From Pseudomonadota bacterium (lineage in GTDB: Bacteria > Myxococcota > Bradymonadia > UBA4248), in NCBI GenBank assembly GCA_017629415.1, contig JAGBXG010000291.1, positions 1-6,861 of the forward strand: a DNA stretch of 6,861 nucleotides, read 5' to 3'. Positions 4,611 through 6,861 of this stretch are shown piece after piece. Within the stretch, counting starts at the first letter, position 1. Every line of letters begins with the position of its first letter. The position numbers and the translations under genes are program-made. Under the pieces are notes generated by a model. That model was not told where the DNA came from. It made no database searches and saw nothing but the letters and a program-made list of their open reading frames with translations.

Positions 4611-5813
4611 TTATGATATGACATGATCGGCGGCGGAGATGATGTCTTGGGGGCGTGGGGTTCGTTTGAAGGTGACGAGATGCACACCGGTATTTTGGAG
4701 GGCTTGTTTATCAATTTTGAGTTTATCTGAAAGCACGAGAATGAGGTTTTTAGGTTTGTAGGCTGCCAATTTTTCCAAACGTCTGTTGAGGTAATCGCCG
4801 CGCCAATAGCCGAGGACTTCGATGTGAACGGTGATGCCGGTGTTGGGGTGATGCATGGAAAAATCAGGGATCCAGACGCATTGCGGACCGAATTGCAGGA
4901 TGGGAGTATCGTTGTTGATTTGCCATGCGGATTGAATTTGAGGAATGCGCGTCATGAGCTGCTGGGCTTCTTCAGGGATGCGTTCATGAAAATGCATGAT
5001 GGGGGGCTCAAAATCGTCGGGTTTGAGTTGCCAAGTACAGATTTTGCCATCGATATCGAGGGATGAAGTCGCATGCCAGGCTTTGAAAGCATAGAGTGTG
5101 GGGAGGAATGCTGCCAAGGATGCGGCATATTTCTGGGGTTGTGGCAAAACAGCGCTTGGACCATCGACTGAAAATTGCCAGAATGTGTCAGAAATTTGTG
5201 TGGCTTCAAACAGCAGATTGAAGAAACGCATACTTTGGAACAAACGGCGCATCGTTTGTTTGGATGCAGAGCCCAGTTCAACAGTAAACGTCAGGTTTTT
5301 GGCATACAGCAGGAGAGATTTGGCCAAATCGAGGTTGTATTCGGCCACGAGTTGTTCGGTTTCGAGGTCATCGAATGCGGTGATACGGCGTTCATCCTTG
5401 AGATCGGCATAGAGGATGGTTTCGAGCTTATCCGGAGTGATGCCGTGAGCTTGGGCGACTTCGGAAAGTATGTTTTGTCGCCATGAGGTTTTGAGAAAAT
5501 CATTGCTGTTAATGGCTGCGGCTTTGTTGAAAAGCTCCTGGCGCAGGAGCATCGGGTCATTTTCAAGGGTTTCTTCGAACTGAAGGCGTGACTCGAGCAG
5601 GTGAATCATGCCCTTGATCAGTCTATGGCGTGTGCTGGCTTGAATGAGCGGTTCCAGACTGTCTTGAAGCATGCCGTAAGTATCATCAGGACTGAATCTG
5701 AAGCAGTCGAGAATTTGTTCCAGTGCTTGGGTGACAGTCGGCGTGGCTTTGATGTATTGCGGTGCCACATTTGGACCGTCAATCTTGAATCTTTGCAGAT
5801 CTTTGGGAAGCAT
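4611..5813 (-). CDS. DUF790 / Bax1-family PD-(D/E)XK nuclease
   Basis: This matches the DUF790 family (COG3372), whose archaeal member Bax1 is a structure-specific nuclease partnering the XPB helicase in nucleotide excision repair. The 400-aa length is typical. Family landmarks are the start MLPKDLQRFK, EQLVAEYNLDLAKSLLLYA (153-171), RRLFQSMRFFNLLFEA (189-204), the VDGPSAVLPQPQKYA segment (216-230) and FLPTLYAFKAW (236-246). The C-terminal nuclease core has WIPDFSMHHP (314-323) with Asp317, then VHIEVLGYWRGDYLNRRLEKL (split across 329-349) with Glu332. Asp317 and Glu332 are the expected metal ligands; that assignment is inferred from fold motifs. No membrane segment or signal peptide. ATG at 5813 lies 15 nt after the lipoprotein stop, without a clear Shine-Dalgarno, so translation is probably coupled. 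The XPB/Rad25-type helicase that usually accompanies this family is not in the window; recR follows instead. The stop abuts palindromic element copy B. Confidence 0.88.
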   Translation of the reverse strand: MLPKDLQRFKIDGPNVAPQYIKATPTVTQALEQILDCFRFSPDDTYGMLQDSLEPLIQASTRHRLIKGMIHLLESRLQFEETLENDPMLLRQELFNKAAAINSNDFLKTSWRQNILSEVAQAHGITPDKLETILYADLKDERRITAFDDLETEQLVAEYNLDLAKSLLLYAKNLTFTVELGSASKQTMRRLFQSMRFFNLLFEATQISDTFWQFSVDGPSAVLPQPQKYAASLAAFLPTLYAFKAWHATSSLDIDGKICTWQLKPDDFEPPIMHFHERIPEEAQQLMTRIPQIQSAWQINNDTPILQFGPQCVWIPDFSMHHPNTGITVHIEVLGYWRGDYLNRRLEKLAAYKPKNLILVLSDKLKIDKQALQNTGVHLVTFKRTPRPQDIISAADHVIS

Positions 5814-5828
5814 AGTTTTAGGAAAGTG

Positions 5829-6689
5829 TTAAAGCGATGGGGTGGCGCCTTGTGGGTTGCACTGATAGTCCATGGATGCTTTGTAGTAAGGATTATTGGC
5901 ATCTATTTCGTGCAGGCGCTTGTAGGCAGCGCAGGCTTTTTGTGGATTTTGGGTATGCACTTCATAAAGCTTAGCCATATTTTTGAGGGTTGCTTCGCCT
6001 ATTTTGCAATGTTGAGTTTGAGCAGCTTCATATTGGGAAATGGCTTCCGGATATGCGCGTGAAGCATAAAGAGCATCGGCATAAACGATGGATGCATTGC
6101 AATTTTGGGGCGCCAGCTGAAATGCTGTTTTAGCGGATGTCAGCGCACGTTCGGTATCAAGAAATTGCAGTTGAATATTGGCCAGCATGATGTGAGGCAG
6201 GGGATCTTGTGGCGAAAGATTGGCGGCATCTTTAAGATGTTTGACTGCCACATCGTTTTGTTCATGTAAGATGGCCAAACGTGCCAGACAAAGCAGAATC
6301 TGAGTGTCTTTAGGATTGATGGCATAGGCGGCATCGGCATACAGTTGAGCTTCTCCGAGTTTTACTTCATGCATGCTGATTTCGGCCAATGTACGCAGGG
6401 CTTCGGCTGCATCTGCGGATTTGGGGGCATTGTCGATGATGGCATGTGCCTTGAGTTTGGCTTCTGGGTAGTTGTTCTGGATCATGCTTTCGCGCAGGGA
6501 TTGAAGCACTGGCGATATTGTGGGTACAGTCTCTTGTACAGGTGGCGGCTCAGGTTTGGGCTGTGGAGCCTGTACTTCAGGTGTCGCTGCTGCCGGTGTC
6601 GCGGGGGCTGTCGGTGGTGTGGAGGCACACCCGAACAGCATGGATGAAAGAATGACAGAAAACAAAAGAGAAATGCGTGTTTTAGTCAT
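5829..6689 (-). CDS. TPR-repeat outer-membrane-type lipoprotein
   Basis: A 286-aa exported lipoprotein. The N-terminus MTKTRISLLFSVILSSMLFGC is (in parts) a basic start, hydrophobic core and lipobox LFGC with Cys21 as the lipidated residue. Ala at +2 favours sorting to the outer membrane in Gram-negative systems. A Pro/Ala/Glu-rich linker (22-60) is followed by about five helical TPR-like repeats: AAEALRTLAEI (94-104), DTQILLCLARLAILHEQND (128-146), DPLPHIMLANIQLQFLDTE (162-180), NASIVYADALYASRAYPEA (198-216) and EATLKNMAKLYEVHTQNPQ (232-250), each with the small/large hydrophobic spacing and a closing Asn-Pro or Ala-Pro. The start at 6689 is preferred to one 45 nt upstream because AAAGGAAG lies 9 nt before it and it gives a normal signal peptide. 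It overlaps the upstream gene's stop by 8 nt. TPRs usually assemble complexes; the partner is unknown. Confidence 0.9.
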   Translation of the reverse strand: MTKTRISLLFSVILSSMLFGCASTPPTAPATPAAATPEVQAPQPKPEPPPVQETVPTISPVLQSLRESMIQNNYPEAKLKAHAIIDNAPKSADAAEALRTLAEISMHEVKLGEAQLYADAAYAINPKDTQILLCLARLAILHEQNDVAVKHLKDAANLSPQDPLPHIMLANIQLQFLDTERALTSAKTAFQLAPQNCNASIVYADALYASRAYPEAISQYEAAQTQHCKIGEATLKNMAKLYEVHTQNPQKACAAYKRLHEIDANNPYYKASMDYQCNPQGATPSL

Positions 6690-6861
6690 CTGTATGTTCT
6701 TCCTTTGACTTGTCGTTTGAACTCTCTTGGGCATTGCCGTTATCTTCGTTATCTTCGTTATCTTCGTTATCTTCGTTATCTTCGTTATCTTCGTTATCTT
6801 CGTTATCTTCGTTATCTTCGTTATCTTCGTTATCTTCGTTATCTTCGTTATCTTCGTTATC
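6682..6861 (-). CDS. C-terminal end of an unknown protein with an acidic Asp-Asn-Glu repeat tail (5' end beyond window)
   Basis: The minus strand is open for 59 codons up to TAA at 6684-6682. It reads Asp-Asn followed by 13 perfect Glu-Asp-Asn triplets, then a non-repeated polar tail of 18 residues (GNAQESSNDKSKEEHTDD). Three things argue it is translated: the frame stays open out of the repeat through non-repetitive sequence; of the minus-strand frames, one is closed by TAA in every unit; and its stop overlaps the lipoprotein start in the tight arrangement ATGACTAA. The segment is extremely acidic and should be disordered. Nothing of the folded part is visible, so the function cannot be named. 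The upstream boundary and start codon lie outside the window. Confidence 0.72.
   Translation of the reverse strand, partial: DNEDNEDNEDNEDNEDNEDNEDNEDNEDNEDNEDNEDNEDNGNAQESSNDKSKEEHTDD
6699..6706 (-). promoter_or_regulatory. Ribosome binding site that decides the lipoprotein start
   Basis: AAAGGAAG on the minus strand, 9 nt before ATG at 6689. It lies inside the end of the upstream acidic-tail gene, supporting translational coupling and the shorter lipoprotein start. Confidence 0.8.
6739..6861. repeat. Perfect 9-bp tandem repeat (minisatellite), 13.7 copies, running off the window
   Basis: The plus-strand unit GTTATCTTC (minus GAAGATAAC) repeats 13 full times plus 6 bases with no mismatch seen. 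Nine is a multiple of three, so copy-number changes would keep the reading frame. The true copy number is unknown because the array reaches the window edge. Confidence 0.98.

Noticed and set aside
4484..4714. Minus-strand 76-codon frame ending in repeated Pro-Lys-Pro and Trp-Gly peptides
   Set aside because: The peptide repeats only reflect the 23-bp DNA repeat. The start lies inside the well-supported nuclease gene in another frame.
6690..6734. Upstream start giving a 301-aa lipoprotein
   Set aside because: The added 15 residues are polar and would spoil the signal peptide. The downstream ATG has a good ribosome binding site and a normal lipoprotein N-terminus.

Overview
All the genes I can support in this window lie on the minus strand and read right to left. 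Every sizeable plus-strand open frame is antisense to a better minus-strand gene or falls in a spacer. Base composition looks slightly below 50% GC by eye. Three features together suggest a large-genome, predatory or developmental-type proteobacterial lineage (former Deltaproteobacteria: Myxococcota or Bradymonadota-like). These are an FHA-domain sigma-54 activator, a receiver-like/DUF4388-like signalling protein and a TPR lipoprotein. This placement is inference only; no rRNA or other reliable marker is present.

In transcription order, from the right edge: (1) the C-terminal end of an unknown protein made of a perfect 9-bp tandem repeat coding for Asp-Asn-Glu, cut by the window edge (6861-6682). 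Its stop overlaps the start of (2) a TPR outer-membrane-type lipoprotein (6689-5829), followed 15 nt later by (3) a DUF790/Bax1-family PD-(D/E)XK nuclease (5813-4611). Then comes a spacer of about 300 nt holding a palindromic element with a triplicated 23-bp unit, then (4) recR (4311-3715). A second spacer of 238 nt holds another copy of the palindromic element in opposite orientation, followed by (5) a tRNA-dihydrouridine synthase (3476-2469). Next, tightly coupled, are (6) a 391-aa pseudo-receiver/DUF4388-like protein (2466-1291), (7) a 67-aa protein of unknown function with an excellent ribosome binding site (1276-1073), and (8) an FHA + AAA+ sigma-54 activator (1063 to the left edge, lacking its C-terminal DNA-binding end).

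Functionally there are three blocks. The right block couples an acidic-tailed protein, a lipoprotein and a probable DNA-repair nuclease. The middle is recR, isolated between two inverted copies of a repeat family. The left block couples a tRNA-modifying enzyme to a likely signal-transduction cassette of pseudo-receiver, small protein and FHA/sigma-54 regulator. The most interesting items are the orphan Bax1-like nuclease near recR, the in-frame 9-bp variable-number repeat, the paired palindromic elements with local amplification, a palindrome-rich in-frame insertion in the pseudo-receiver gene, and the unrecognised 67-aa protein inside the regulatory cassette. I see no CRISPR array, transposase, tRNA or rRNA.
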